This document shows positions 40,634-54,400 of a stretch of 64,000 bases of DNA, one piece after another. The position numbers and the translations under genes were made by a program. How positions within the stretch are numbered: the first letter of the stretch is position 1; each line of letters opens with the position of its first letter. The notes beneath the pieces are model-generated. The model was given only the letters and a program-made list of their open reading frames with translations. It was not told the origin of the DNA and ran no database searches. The DNA lies in the NCBI RefSeq assembly GCF_000150275.1, contig NW_002060946.1, forward strand, positions 4,687,035 through 4,751,034, read 5' to 3'. The stretch comes from Trichoplax adhaerens (taxonomy: Eukaryota; Placozoa; Uniplacotomia; Trichoplacea; Trichoplacidae).

Positions 40634-43600
40634 GTGCTCTACTATCATTTATTAACATCGTCAATTACCTGAGATAATAAATCGATTCGTTGGTATTTTA
40701 TGATTTTAAAAACTAAAAGTGAATTTGTCCTGTGATTTAGATATTTCTCTTACGTAACGACAATTCTTTAATATGTTATATTATCGTAAATTAAAAAAAC
40801 GAATAGAATAGTATTTTACGGTAATTAATCTTACACCACTAAACTATATTTACAAAATGATATTCTTTCCGTAATGGATTATAAGTTAGAAATTAGAATC
40901 TGGCTATGTACAAGAATAGCGACATGTATCATATTCATATTTTGCGTAGTTTAATTGTGTTATCCATTAGATTATGCAGGGTTATCGTAAATCCTATACT
41001 CAAATACTGGAATGTTTGTAGCTTATCCTAGCTATATCATCAAGTAATCCTTCTATGACATACGTGCATTATATATATTAAGTCAGTAACGGTCTACATA
41101 ACATAATATCGGAATAGATCTGAAAGTAGCAAGTAAAACAAATTAGAATAAATTATAATCTTATTACGAATTGAGTAATTGCTGTTGATAAAATCTATTA
41201 TCTGTTCTCATTCAGGTTATATCATTTCTTTTGGACTCATGTAAAATTTAATGTATTACATTTGATTCTTGAACATTTCAATTTGACATGTTAATGTTTT
41301 GTGAATGTAATCTATTTGGATTAAAATTTTACTTCTCTACAATATATGATACTCGTAAACTTGAAAGTTCATAAATAATTTGTATATTTAGTAAAACTTA
41401 TAGCCATAGAATATTTTACTCTTTACAACGAATAAGTGTTGATGTCAGCGTGCTCATGGAATATTTTCTCCAATCAGTGGCATACATCTGACACGTTCAA
41501 TGATGTATATCTCACAAATATACATTTTTCCTAGTTTGAAGACTTTATAATCATAATAAGGCAATGAATCTTTAATGAAACCAAATTATCCTCCACGTAA
41601 TTGTAACTGATACTCATGAAGGAAACTTGTGGATGGTAGTATTTGCAGTTACAATTACATCTATATACAATCTCTAACGCGTAAAAAAAGTATTAAGGTT
41701 ACTATTATCGAAACTACCGTAGTCTTTTAATGATAAAAGAAGTTGAAAATCATAATTTTTAATTTAACTACATACATTACCAGATATAGAGTATCAATCA
41801 TTAAAAATTCAATAGATATTAAAACTTACCTTTATCTAATAAAATCAAACTAGTTACTAATCCGATTTAAATATAATCAGATACGGAGCAGTTATTATAT
41901 TTACAAATGCATGTTCTAATCTTTCTTGTGCTTGATTGATTCCGTGGCATACGTATATCAATTTAATATTATTGCATTCTTACTTTTAATTTTGAAAGAA
42001 ATTCTACTAAAGTAATACGTACTTATTTCAATATAATTTAACGCTAATTAGCATCTTAGTACGAGATATCTTTTTAATATGTACCATAAATCACAGAAAG
42101 AATATACATTCCAGAGATCTTTCAATTATATTTATTTACACCATCTCATGACGATAAAGTTATATATACGCGTACATTCGTATTATTTAATTCATAGTAC
42201 AAGATTCCTATGGTGGTGTAATATCTGCATTGCTGCTAGTAAATTAGAATCGGTAGAAATGATGGACTTCATCTTGGTGCGATGAATACTGTGTAGTGTG
42301 AAATCATTTTCTAAATATGTATGTATTAGTTTGTAATGCTGAATGTGCTACATGACATAAAATAAATACAGTAGATTGAATATTATTTCAACGAGACTAT
42401 GTTGCAACGACAAATATTCAAATACATTGCCATGATATAAACATCAGTATATGCTATTAAAGCTAGAATATTGTTTTATCACTTATTATCTCAATTATAT
42501 AATGAATGTATCACCCTACCATTTATGAGGCAACAATCAAACTATTTGAAATTTCTGGATTCTATAATATACTCGTACTTATATTCGATGGTATACTTGA
42601 TTAAGTAAACAAAGGCAAGAGTATCGGCATTGCTTTTTGATGACTTTTCATCAAGGTCGATAAGTGCTACCAGTACCAACAGGCTTCCAGCATAATACGG
42701 TATCGCATACGAGTATTTAGGACAAATGATCACAATGATAGATGCCTATCAACTAGTGCTTAGATATGGCATCACATTTCCATAAGAGAATAACTATTTT
42801 GTTTTCTGTTTGCTATTGTAATTCGAAATTGATTGATTGCAAGACAAGCACAGTATCGTAATCTCTTTTTCATACAATAATAATTTTATTTTGGAAAGAG
42901 CAGAGTTGTATAGCTATTGTAATCTATCAACTATTTCATCTGAGACGGTATTGAAATTTTACAATTAATTGATTTTAATTAAGGTAAAGATATTAGTCAG
43001 ATGCAATCTACATATGTTGCTAACTTAGCCCTCTCAATAGGATTAAGCTTAGAGTTACTGCTGACGATTAATGTGACAACTGAGCTTCCTACAGCTCAAA
43101 AGGTACTCCGATTATAATTATTGTACTGTATCTTGCATTTAACCCTATACTGGTTAACTACCCTTACCCCAATGCAAAGCCCGTGATAGTTTTGCTTACG
43201 TGTAGTTTTTAATGTGGCCCTTCAATATATAAATATTGTCTTACTGTAAGTAGTAAAATATCGATTGCAATATGTATTACTGTAAATGTCTATCATTACA
43301 TAATTTAAGAATCCTCAATGGATCTCACAAATACCAGTGGACTCTTCCTTGGAGAACTCGGTTGTGAATCTATATAGTAGTCTTGAAATATTAGCACAAT
43401 GTTAGCACATTATTTGTCCTACTTGATAAATTTTGAATTGTGACATTACATAATGTGTATACGCAATAACGAGGTTCAGTCACAGAATTAAAGTAAACAT
43501 TACTTAATGATTACGTAGATTAAAAGAACCGTTCCGTGTTTGTAGTTACGGTTCCCTACCAGTCATACTTTAATTACACTCAATCTAAATTAAACTAAAT

Positions 43601-46120
43601 TAAGAATGCAACGATTGAATTTGCATAAAGTCTATAATTGATTGATTATCATGAATCGGTAACGAATTGCGTGCTTCGTGTAATACTATGGGCATGACGA
43701 TCAATAAACTCTTATGAATAGTAAAGTTCCGAATAGCTTTAGCGATCATACAATATTATTTGAACTTACGGAATAAATTTGAACTATTAATTTCTTGATT
43801 ACTCTTCATTACAAATTATAGAATTAATAGAACTATTTTATGCCATATAACTTAAGTTTTACGGGACTGTTAGACTGTTATAGGAAAACAGTCTGATAAA
43901 CTGACGATTTTAAGAAAATTTAGCGAGATTAATGATCATAAAAATGTTCAAAGCGATACTTTAACTTTACTTATTTTTCTTTTATATCCAAACAATAGAT
44001 AAGAGTTAAACTAAGTGACCTCTTTCCAGTCCAGATCTTAATGAATAATATATGTAACGGTGCTCGATGATATTTTTTCAATTATTTTATCTACCCAGCT
44101 ACAGTATTAATTAAAGTTTAACGACTACATTCAAATAGCGATATTGAATTACTTTTATTGTGGTTCTCGATTAATATCTTATTTATTCATAATACACGCA
44201 TATTCCTGGTCCTTGTCTAAATTAACATACGAGTATCCTTGTGACTCGTAATGTGCCATGACATCTAAAGGATTAATTATTTCCCTACTTCACTAGTGAT
44301 GATGCTACATTAATAAGGAACTTTTTATCAAGATGCATTTTAGTATGGCAGTAGACAAATTTTTATCAATTTCCCTTAGTTTCTGTTTCCAATCTTGCGC
44401 TAGCCTGAAGTGGTTATTGTAACCTCATCAAATTACCCGAATAGTTGTCTACTGATGCTATTTTCTGGTTGCTATGCTACTTGGAATATTGAACACTATT
44501 TTACTACAGTATTCAATTGCGGTAATTATTTGTTTACTCGGTCTAATTTTCTGATTACTGTATTACGTTAACAGAAAGATACAGAGTGATTGTATTCTGA
44601 TTTTAGCGCAGCGTTAATGCGGAGATAGTAGAGGATTACTTCTTACTATGTTGCTGCATTTAAGTGTTTGTCTACTGGGCTTATTTCCTGGTTTGGGATA
44701 ATATTAGCTAGTTGATATTAGCCGACTATCTTACCTTAGGTTAGTTATTTGCTCACGCATCTGGTGCTATTTTTCAATTGTTTTACGATATCAATCATGG
44801 ACTACTAAAAATTTTTTTGGCAGTCTTTGTATAAGTATAATATTTTCTAAATTGTATTTTGTTGCGTTGATTGACTAATTTGTCTACCATCCTATTTTTT
44901 GAATGCTATTGTGAAAGGTCATCCATACGAATATGTTATTCCTATGTATTTTCGTAATCTAGTCGCTTAATTAATTATATATTCGTACTTTTTTGCTTTA
45001 TTAGAACGTTTGCTTTACGTGAAAATATCAATTGAATACTATTTCAAATAAAGTTACGATAACAGACTAGCAATATGATAAAGGAATGACAGCAAGGGTA
45101 AGATATGCTATGTTAATAGAATACAAGGCAAATAGTCGCAAGTTTAAAATTCCATATACAGTTTCCTCTTTCACTAGAATCAAAATGAGGAAACACCCAA
45201 CGTAGAACCATTCTTCCTGCTTTCAACCGGTAATATCTTTGAGATTACAGTATATCGACGTAGATGATTATGAAGAGATCCGTTACTTAATTATTGATGC
45301 ACGTGATTTAGGGTGTAAGATTGTTCATGACTAATTGTCTTCGCTAATTTTTATTGACATAACAGGAATAGTTTACCTTATTGTAATTTAATAGGCAACT
45401 GAGACAATTTAGACAATAAGAGGTTTGTTATTTCTAGCAACATTTAGTTATTTATCTTCAAATTACAATAGATTTAACGACCTAATTAACTAAATTAGGC
45501 TTGCCTCCTTATTTAATGAATAATAAACTAGCAGCAAATTGTTAACTTTAGCATCTCATTTGACGACGATATAAAGATCAATAATCGTCTAATGATGTAT
45601 CATTTAGAAAAATACCAATTAACCGAAAAAGAAATTATAATTTTCGCTAATAAGCAAGGGCAGATCACAATATGAATGCTAAAAAGTGTCGTAACTCGTG
45701 ACGGATTACATAATGATCTATTAATTAGCCATAATGAGATAAATTAGATTATTATTATTATCTGCAGGGTTAGAAACGATAGCAAATTCCTTATAATATA
45801 ATCCACTAGCCATTTATGATAAAGAATATTGGAACATTAATTTCAACATGATCATTATACTTTTAATCTACTGTATTTATTCGTATATATGCAACAAAAT
45901 CGTCATATCGTTATTAATTTATGTACTATTATTATTCAAAATCAAATAGTTTTAATGACGCATGTTTTGGCTTGCAATGAAGGTTCAAATCCTATCGTTA
46001 CTAATGCAAATACTAATTAAATCATTACTAACCAGACCAAAGTCAACATTCGTCAACACCCAACTGTTTATTTATTGACATTTGATGATTCACAAATAGA
46101 AAATCTCCTTCGCATTCAAT
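40634..46120. other. Gene-free region between CPOX and second peptide gene
   Basis: No gene is supported in about 5.5 kb. Between 44.4 and 44.9 kb a weak motif (variants of 'tttgtctactgg.ctattttctggtt') recurs about five times at 80-140-bp spacing, suggesting a decayed minisatellite. Nothing else was noticed. Confidence 0.4.
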
Positions 46121-46128
46121 GGGTAAGC

Positions 46129-46135
46129 TATAAAA
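46129..46135 (+). promoter_or_regulatory. Candidate TATA box of the 46-kb peptide gene
   Basis: TATAAAA in the context ggtaagcTATAAAAg, 207 bp before the ATG. A donor-like site (acaag|GTATTA at 46191/46192) and an acceptor (ttacttag|GATAGTCAAAATG) frame a probable 5'UTR intron. The context aagcTATA resembles the elements upstream of the two minus-strand paralogues. Confidence 0.5.
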
Positions 46136-46335
46136 GTAGGTTACAAGGCGGAAGTTTTACATTTTCTGTCTTGCCTGCTGTGCGAAACAAGGTATTATAA
46201 ATCGTTTGTTTCATTTTAACTTTAAAGTATGCAGAGTATAAAAAATCGACTAACTTGAAAGCGTACATTATAGATGGCATCATGTAATCACTAAATTTAA
46301 TATTTTAATATATTGATTTACTTAGGATAGTCAAA

Positions 46336-46883
46336 ATGAACATGAAATTGGCTTTGATTGCCTCCTTACTTTTGTTGGCTGTTATTGTCAACGCTGAGGA
46401 AGAGAAAACTCCAGTCCGTGAAGAAAATGAAGATGAAGAATCACAATTGCGTGAACTCGAAGAGGAAGATTCACCTGTGCGTGAATTGGAAGATGATGAA
46501 GAAGAAGAAATTGCCAGCCGTATGAACGAAGACAAACTCGTAAGTTCAGGATAAGCGTGCATTGACCTATTTAGTCAAAAATTCTAAGGTTTCCAACTCA
46601 ACCGGCACTACTGCAACATTTGGCCATACTTTCAGTATTCTTTCAGACTATACGTAGAACTATCGTTTAAATTGCTAATTTTAAAATTCTGTACCTACGA
46701 TATCGTCGCTTTATCAATAAATTAATTATACTTTTCTTGTGCTAGTGGAGTCGTCGTCGCCGCCGCTGGGTCTCTTCTCGTCGTCGCCTTGTCTTTCGTC
46801 GCCGCTTTATCTATTATCGTCGTCGCTATATCATTTATCGTCGCCGCTTTCTCTCCACTCGTCGCCGTTGGGGAAAAAAATAA
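46336..46883 (+). CDS. Secreted arginine-rich peptide precursor with C-terminal GKK (type copy)
   Basis: Cleanest member of the family; function unknown. Exon 46336-46539 encodes a signal peptide (MNMKLALIASLLLLAVIVNA) and a strongly acidic, Glu-rich pro-region (REENEDEESQLRELEEED, EDDEEEEIASRMNEDKL). A phase-0 GTAAGT..TAG intron (46540-46745) leads to exon 46746-46883. This encodes WSRRRRRWVSS, further RRR triplets separated by three or four mostly aromatic/aliphatic residues (LVF, FIYY, YIIY, FLST), and the end RRRWGKK-stop. The precursor is 113 residues, with a 45-residue tail of 20 Arg. GKK before the stop would yield a C-terminal Trp-amide after trimming of the lysines. The acidic pro-piece roughly neutralises the basic tail, a design known from cationic antimicrobial precursors. 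A structural or signalling role is also possible. Arg codons in the last exon are all CGT/CGC. Confidence 0.85.
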
Positions 46884-49800
46884 ATTTGCCGTAGTGGTAT
46901 ATAGTAGCATGAATAAGAATAAACTAAATCATCGGCAATAAATAAGGATCGCTTGAGATCATTGTTTACTCAATTCTGACCATTTAATACAGCGCGATGC
47001 TTTCTTAACTTGATTATTATGATGCTAGAATGATGTAAAACGCAATAAAGATCAACTATTTGCAATATAAAGTACTTGTGATTTTATGTATTATTGGTAA
47101 AAATTAAAGTTAAGGTTGTAAGCAATCACAGTGTAGGATCATCTTAACATAATTATTCGCTTATTTTGAAGACTATTTCCGAAATTCAGTTAGGTCAAGA
47201 CTGGTTAGAATACATTAGCGATTATTAACCAAAATTGACTGGAGATTGTAAGCAACCACAGTTTGTAATCGCCTCTACATAATTATTCGCTTATTTTTTG
47301 AAGACTATTTCCGTAATCCAGTTAGGTCGAGACTAAGAACACACTAGTGCTTATAAACCAAAAACTAATCCTACTCATTGTTTGTGACGGCTCTATTTAC
47401 ATATCAGTGTAAAATAGTAACGCGTTAGAGGCAGTCGTTTATGAAACCGGTATTCCAGTTCGACCAGTAATGGTTCATTTGCAAAATTTTAGCTAAGAGT
47501 TAAATCAATTAAATTAAACTCGAATAACCTTAAGTGATTAATTAAGGAGAAACGAATCTATAGAGGATTTAATATAGGTAAATTATCATCTATTCTATAG
47601 ATTGTAGGAGTCTAATAATCTAGATCCGTATCAACATGACTGAGATTCCTAGAATTTCAGCTACAGATATAGTTAAAGTTATTGCGTTTTATATCTCCAT
47701 TTTCAAGTAAAGTATGGATAGTCACGCATGCTAACTTTAAGCAGATGATTTTCTAAAAAAGTAACAGCGATAGCAACTATTTCCATTTCTAGTTTGACTT
47801 ACGATCAGATTATTGATTGAATCAGGCTGTAAACCGAATTTTAACACCTAAAGAAAATGTAGTTGATAAATTTTCAATTTACTATCAATCATCTCTGTGA
47901 CTAGCTATACCATTCACTGGCATCACATGTTTATGTTATTAAAGTATAACGCTATTTGGTTTTGAAAGCGTAAGAAGAAGATACTATTTATAATAAAACT
48001 TAGTGAATATTATGTTATTTTCAGTCACTCTAATAGCTGTGATTATCACAAACAGCTACTGCATTAAGAGTCCATTTGTTCAAACGTAAAACATAAACAA
48101 TCGCTGACAGCCTTCGCATCGACACTATTTAGCTAGACTAAAGTATACTGTATATCGATTATTCATCGGTTAGATGTTGAGTGCAATCAACGAAGCTAAT
48201 ATAGCAGTCATAGTATCTCTTTGAATCCGCCAATATTATCTTGTCCACGATATTGATCGCCAGGACATGCTAACAATAAGTTTAATTACTTTAAGTGATG
48301 AGGATACTATTTAGATACCGTTATTGGTACTGCATACGATAAGAACATCAGATATAATTGCACAGTCTCGACTGCTTTGCTGATTACTAGCTGCTCGTCA
48401 ATCACCTGATGATCTTGTATCGCTTATTGCTCTGTACTCTAGGTGAAGAGATGAATTTTTGTTGCGATCAATTTAATCTGTATAATCGCATTTATAAACC
48501 TAATAATTTCTTGTAGTAACTTAAAATTGAGTATTGTCTATAGATGAAGATGAACATGGAAAAATATAAAGAAATATGGATATGTTAATTTGAATTTATT
48601 AGATATCTATGGCTTATTCCTTTTTCATTGAAATCATATATTAAATTAATATTTAGAATTATTTGTTAGAGACATATGAGTAGGAATTTTTTGATCATTT
48701 ATTGATTTGAAAGATTGAGAAAGAACATAAAATGTAGTGGTATACAAAAGACTTCAAGTTGCTTATAAAATTTGATATAATCACCGTAGGCAAACTAATT
48801 AGAAAGCGTTCTATTGCAATAATAGTTAATCCTAACATCGTTTACAGTATCTCCTATTGGCTAAAAAGGAATGGATTAAAACTTTATTGCCCAATCTTGA
48901 CCATCTTTATTCTTCAACGAATCACTTAGAACGAAGATTGTTTCTAAGGAAGCAATAGAAAGTTGCGGTAGCCAATAAGGTTAATGTTTTACATTTATTT
49001 TTTAGTTCTCATTTCTATTAATCGATAATATGACAAATTTACCTCTTTTTATTCTTTGTGATTATATTATCATGAATGTTTATTTTTATAGTATTAAAAG
49101 TTTAATTTTACAGGTATAAAATAATATTTAATTAACGATCACCTTCCTGTCGAGAAATCGACAATGTTTAGGCTAGAATATTGTAGCGTAATAAATTCAA
49201 GCATTATTTGAACAAGATATCAAAAATATGTGTATGAAACTGGGATAGTAATTATAGTACTGCCCAAGTACTCCTAATAGCCAGCTTGTAAGAAGTGACA
49301 TTCAATTGCAATTGATTTCTGTATTTACAATGTATTAGAGGCAATATGTATTATCCTACATATTAGTAATAAAAATTCATCTGTTGGGATAGCTATTGAT
49401 GGAAATATCAAATATTATAGTGAAATAAACAGTGTACAGTTTGCAGTATTTTGCCATTTAATTCGTTAGCCACTTGTTTGCTCACCTGTTGATCACTTTG
49501 TTGACCACTTATTATCGGCCACTCTTTGTTTGTTCGTCGGACACATACGAAATGTACAACTTAAATTTACAGTAACTATCGATAAGAATATCACTATGAT
49601 TTACTAATTAATTACTCTATTTGCTACTTATGAATTATCAAGTGAATTATATTAGCAGTAAAAACAACTCACTAGTCTAATGGTATTACATATGCGTCTT
49701 TTAAATATTGATGTTACATTTCGTAATATGTATCATATTTCATATACTCGTATTACGGTAATATACTTTGAACATTATGTAATGTAGCGACAATGTGCTA

Positions 49801-50636
49801 ATTTTAAGAACAAAAATGATGAATTCTGATGGACGATATACGAATTTATATGTAGTCATTGCAAGATTAGATGACCAACTAGACTGTAATTAGTAGTTCA
49901 AGTAAAATTGGTGGATTTGCTATTCACTGTATGCCTCGTCCATGCAATGTATCTATGTAGTAGTTTATCACTTGCTTTCGTCATATACGCGCCGACCACT
50001 AATATCATATGGGTATAATTACTTGTAAAATTGATAGTAACAACTGTAACTTTAAAATTAACCCTAAAGATAAACTTAAACTTTTGCTACTTACTGCCAT
50101 TATAATCTATTTCATCTTAGAACAAAGTGACTTTAGACTAATTAAGGTAAGAAAATAACATGTGAATATATCATCGACCTATGCACTAATGTCTGCTTTA
50201 TGAAGAGAAATTCAGCCGACTATCTTTAATTCTTAAATATTTTACATAAAATATCTCAAATTATTGATTAAACATTGCCTTTATTTCTAACCATTAATAA
50301 AATTAGATACCAACGCCCTAAATAACATGTTTTATATATATAATTATTGAAACCATATAAAAAGTGGTGTTTTTGCGTAAAAAAATAGAATTTTTTCAAG
50401 TTAAAAATACGAGTAAACTCTAACTATTAATATATTTTCATGTTTGGAAGGTGAGGTACCGTTAGATATGTTATAACTATAGGATAGATATCATCTAATA
50501 GCCGATAGTTGTCACGTATGCAGGCGTTATAACTAGTTTCTTATTGTATCGTAAGGCTAATGACCTTTCTACTGCTATAATATAAAAGTTATGCATACTA
50601 TCGATGAATGATGTAGCACAAATTAATTAAGCTAAA
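46884..50636. other. Gene-free region between convergent peptide genes
   Basis: No gene seen. It contains a tandem duplication at 47105-47355 (listed). An AATAAA at about 46940 may serve the 46-kb peptide gene. The rest is AT-rich with no notable open frames. Confidence 0.4.
47105..47355. repeat. Tandem duplication, unit ~130 bp, 2 copies
   Basis: Both copies contain 'ttgtaagcaa.cacagt', 'cataattattcgcttatttt', 'gaagactatttccg.aat.cagttaggtc.agact' and 'gcttat/gattat.aacc'. Divergence is low for this window, so it is one of the younger noncoding duplications. Confidence 0.88.
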
Positions 50637-51152
50637 TTATTTTTTGCCCGGCTTCCAAGGGTTACGCTTCCAGAAGCGACGACGACGACATTGTCGCCAC
50701 TAAAATAAATAATAAGAACAAAGCTTAGAATCTCCATCATATTCAATTTATCAATATATTAGCTGATCAAGATATGTATACGATTAACTTGGATGTGATA
50801 TTCCTTTATCAAACTGTATACTATACTATGATACAATTAGTAGGCAGTTTTATCTATTTATCGGTGTTACCGTTAATTGATTAGACACAGTGATCTTATG
50901 GTTAGTAAATATTTATGATGCTAAACTTACTCATGCGGCTTTCTGGCCGACTTCGACCAGGTCTGCTTCATTGATATCCTTGTCTGAATCAGCTAGTGCT
51001 GACTCTTCCTCATCTTCTTCAGCTAATTCTTTATCTTCTGGAACAGATTCAAGCTCATTTTTTAAATCTTCGATTTCGGTAACGTCTTCTTCAGCTGAGA
51101 TGGCAACCGCCTAGAAGAGTAAGGAGGCGACGATTAACCACTTAAATTTCAT
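50637..51152 (-). pseudogene. Arginine-rich peptide precursor paralogue with two in-frame stops
   Basis: Same architecture as the 46-kb copy. The first coding exon (51152-50931) gives a signal peptide (MKFKWLIVASLLF, then a stop, then AVAISA) and an acidic pro-region (VPEDKELAEEDEEESALA). After the intron (GTAAGT at 50930-50925, CTAG-type acceptor at 50701/50700) the exon 50699-50637 encodes WRQCRRRRFWKRNPWKPGKK-stop. The tail is short (20 residues), has one RRRR block, a Cys, three Trp and the conserved GKK end. The frame is broken by TAG at 51113-51111 inside the signal peptide and by TGA at 50933-50931, the last codon before the donor. The reading frame and splice sites are otherwise preserved, so decay is recent, or the stops are errors or polymorphisms. 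The upstream 5'UTR acceptor also looks damaged (ctg|gaatcATG where AG is expected). Confidence 0.75.
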
Positions 51153-51398
51153 GATTCCAGATTATAAAAATCAATTCAGGAGAACAAAATAAAATTTAGC
51201 TTAAATTCAGAATTTAATGGTGATTAACATAGTAACGCTCAATTTATCTACTAAATGGAAGATATCATCATGGCACTAGATTCATCTTTATAGTACGGAT
51301 TAAGCTAATATAATCCATTATAAATAAATGTAAGGCTGATACTAACCAATGATGATCACACCACGGCTGCAAATAATTTTTGGCTGCAACTGATTTGC

Positions 51399-51405
51399 TT
51401 ATATA
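51399..51405 (-). promoter_or_regulatory. Candidate TATA box of the 51-kb paralogue
   Basis: On the minus strand, ggaagcTATATAAgca lies about 247 bp upstream of the ATG. A donor-like G|GTTAGT occurs about 50 bp further on. It closely resembles the element upstream of the 58-kb gene and, more loosely, that of the 46-kb gene. Confidence 0.45.
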
Positions 51406-51409
51406 GCTT

Positions 51410-54400
51410 CCGACGATAGAGCAAATAACAATACTTTCTAAAGGTCTTTATAATAGCTTCGAATTAAAAATCTTGCGTGCACATCATCGAATAACAATAT
51501 ATTTTATTTTAATTGTTCACATTTACGTACACCCAAGAATGATTTTAATTTATTTTAGCTATAAAAGCAATCGTCTTTTCAATGGGCTTTTACGTAATAA
51601 ACTGATTTCAATACTAAGGTAACAAAAATAAATTATAAAATGTCATTTATTTTAGATCATGTACGTATGTTTACAAGTGGTATTTCATCCAGTTTTTTAA
51701 ATATTTAACTAAAGTCTACTAGGAATAAATAAAATTAAGAATACCGATAATGTAACATTACTTTAACGAGTTTGATTTTGTAACTTGATTCATAGTACTA
51801 GTACTTGTCTATTCACAACGTCAAGTGAAAGGAAGAGAAGGAACCATAATAACAAAATGATGATAATTATTTATAATTGTAGAAGTTCATCAATTGAATA
51901 TGCCATGAACTTGCAAACAATATACTCTGTATCTTATTGTTTTGCTTCTATAACATATTAACTCGAGCAATAGAATAAACTGCAATCTCAATTATTACCG
52001 TCATTTTATGAACACTTTTAATCCCATAAAATACAAAAAGCGGACTTTTCAAGTATTTATGCATGTAAGATACACAGTATTAACGAAACTTGTTTTTAGA
52101 TGAAAAAAAAGGTTAAGGTACTTGCATGCAATATCCTGTAGCTTATATGCACCTATGACCTTTGTAAACTTATTTACTAATTATTGCTATCTAATAATCT
52201 CGTAATTATTGTAACTAAAGATAGATTTAATACAAATCTATAATGAGGCTACTTCTTAAATCTCATACAATGCTGCAGTAGGTATCACTCAATATAATTA
52301 TTATGATTTGCATAGTCAGCTGAATTTAGTGTTACAGGAAATGTCTATGATAGAGCGAGTGGGTTACTAATAAATTAGAATAGGAATTATGCAACCGGTT
52401 ATTTAAATACAGGTTGTACCAATAAAGTACTTACTATCTAAGTACTACAATGTGATATCTCTTTATATAATCAAGTCGGGAAAATAGGAAGCTATCACGT
52501 ATACATTGATTTATATCAGTAAACAATGCTTTTAGTCAACGATGACAGACAAACAATAAAGCAAATCTAGCAAATTATTCTTTTTCGGTGCCTTTCAGGA
52601 TTTCAATCGGCAACCTTAAGTCAACGCAACAATTGATACCAATCTTACAAGAGATTTTGGGTACTGTAGCAGGAGGCTGAATAAAATAAAATAATATATA
52701 GATGTTAATACGTGATAAAACCTGTTTAAAATCATTTATTATCTTCTGCACTGATTATCCTTATTATGATACTTCTTATAGCCTTAAGCTAGCATCATCA
52801 TTACGTATTAGTACATTCATTCGTTGACATTTATTGTACTTTTAATTATTGCAGCTGTTGATTGCATTGAATTGGTTAACAGTAAGCCAGAAACAAAGCA
52901 AGCCGTACCTCAGCATGATTCTAACACTGGAATGATGGTGCTTTGCATTTAATTCACTAGTCAATAGCAATGATATTTGTGCCTACCCTTTTGTGCTTGT
53001 GATTAATGTCCAATAAATCTATATTAATTGAGTCTGATAATTGTTTTGGTTATTTTCTCCATTAATGTCAACGCATAAGAATAATTTTATTACCTCTTTT
53101 TGGTATTAAATTTTTGCGTTAAGACCTATTAGCCCTACCTAATCCCCACTAGAAAACTTTCTAAGGACTAAAATATCATACTTGCGAAATACTATATATA
53201 GTTCATATACACGTTCATGCAAACAAAAATAGTATATAATTCTTATATAATGTAAAATATATTTTACCTCTGCATACAGTCTTAGAGTTCTTTCTACTCT
53301 ATTAATCATTTTCAACGTTACCAATGATATAACTCCACTTTATTAAGCGAAATGCAGGCTAGTAACTATATGCTGTGTATGTTATACAATATACGGGATT
53401 CGATATATTTTGGTATGGCCAATCTTAGGTTAAGAAATAAACAAAGATGTGATGTATTACCGGAATTCAAGATTAGTAGATACAAACGAATGTATTTCTT
53501 TTCTAATGGAAATTACTATGTATTAGTGAAACGAATTGTACGCTTAAATTTAATATTCAAATATCAAATTCAAGCGTACGATTCATTGAGTGAAATAGGA
53601 CAAGGAACAATCTCTATTATCATTCTAAAATTAAACTAGGTTGAGAACGGAATTAAAATTAGTGTAGATACAGTATAAAGAGAGGAATGGGGTACTAAAA
53701 GATTTCATTTATTTCCAGGAACCTTTGATACTTACGCGAAAATAGCAATTAGTGAGCATTGTTATATTTATTCACGATCCTCATTATTGCTAATGACGTT
53801 GTAAACCAATCGGAAAAAATCTTATTATAATAATCAGCAATTGAGATTTAATATCGCCAGAATTTGCCTCCCGTTGATTATAAAAAGCTGATTTAAGAAC
53901 TAATGGCGCAATCGTGACCCTCCATATTTCTTGCAATACATAGAACACAATAGAAGATAATTTCGTAGAGTAAAAAACATGCGATAGGATCAAAGTTCTG
54001 AATTACTCCAATGTCTTTTATTAAATGCCAATACAATATTCACAATAGATAGCTTGAACATGCCAAATTGCAAGAAAATTGTTTTTTATTTACTGTCATA
54101 CTATTTGTACAAATGTTTATTGTGTAGTCGGTTATTCTGTGGCGATCACTCTGTACCAATTACTCTATACTAAGACTTTTATTGCTAAAGAGGGAACTAC
54201 ATAATTTCTCACAATTTAATAGGTACTCTCTTAATGGAATAAATCAATAATTTAATGAACACTCCCTCGGTGAAATAGATCAATATTAGCTTGAGAGGTG
54301 CGGGTTATGAGATGTAGTTTACTTCTACTTATTGTACTGTATAATAATCTCTCATTGGAAGTATCGATTATCAATAATATTTAGGGACTATTTGTCGAGC

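Noticed and set aside
46722-46910. Minus-strand open frame opposite the 46-kb Arg exon
   Set aside because: Antisense of CGT/CGC repeats gives Ala/Thr/Asp codons without stops. The plus-strand exon has the acceptor, phase and GKK end.
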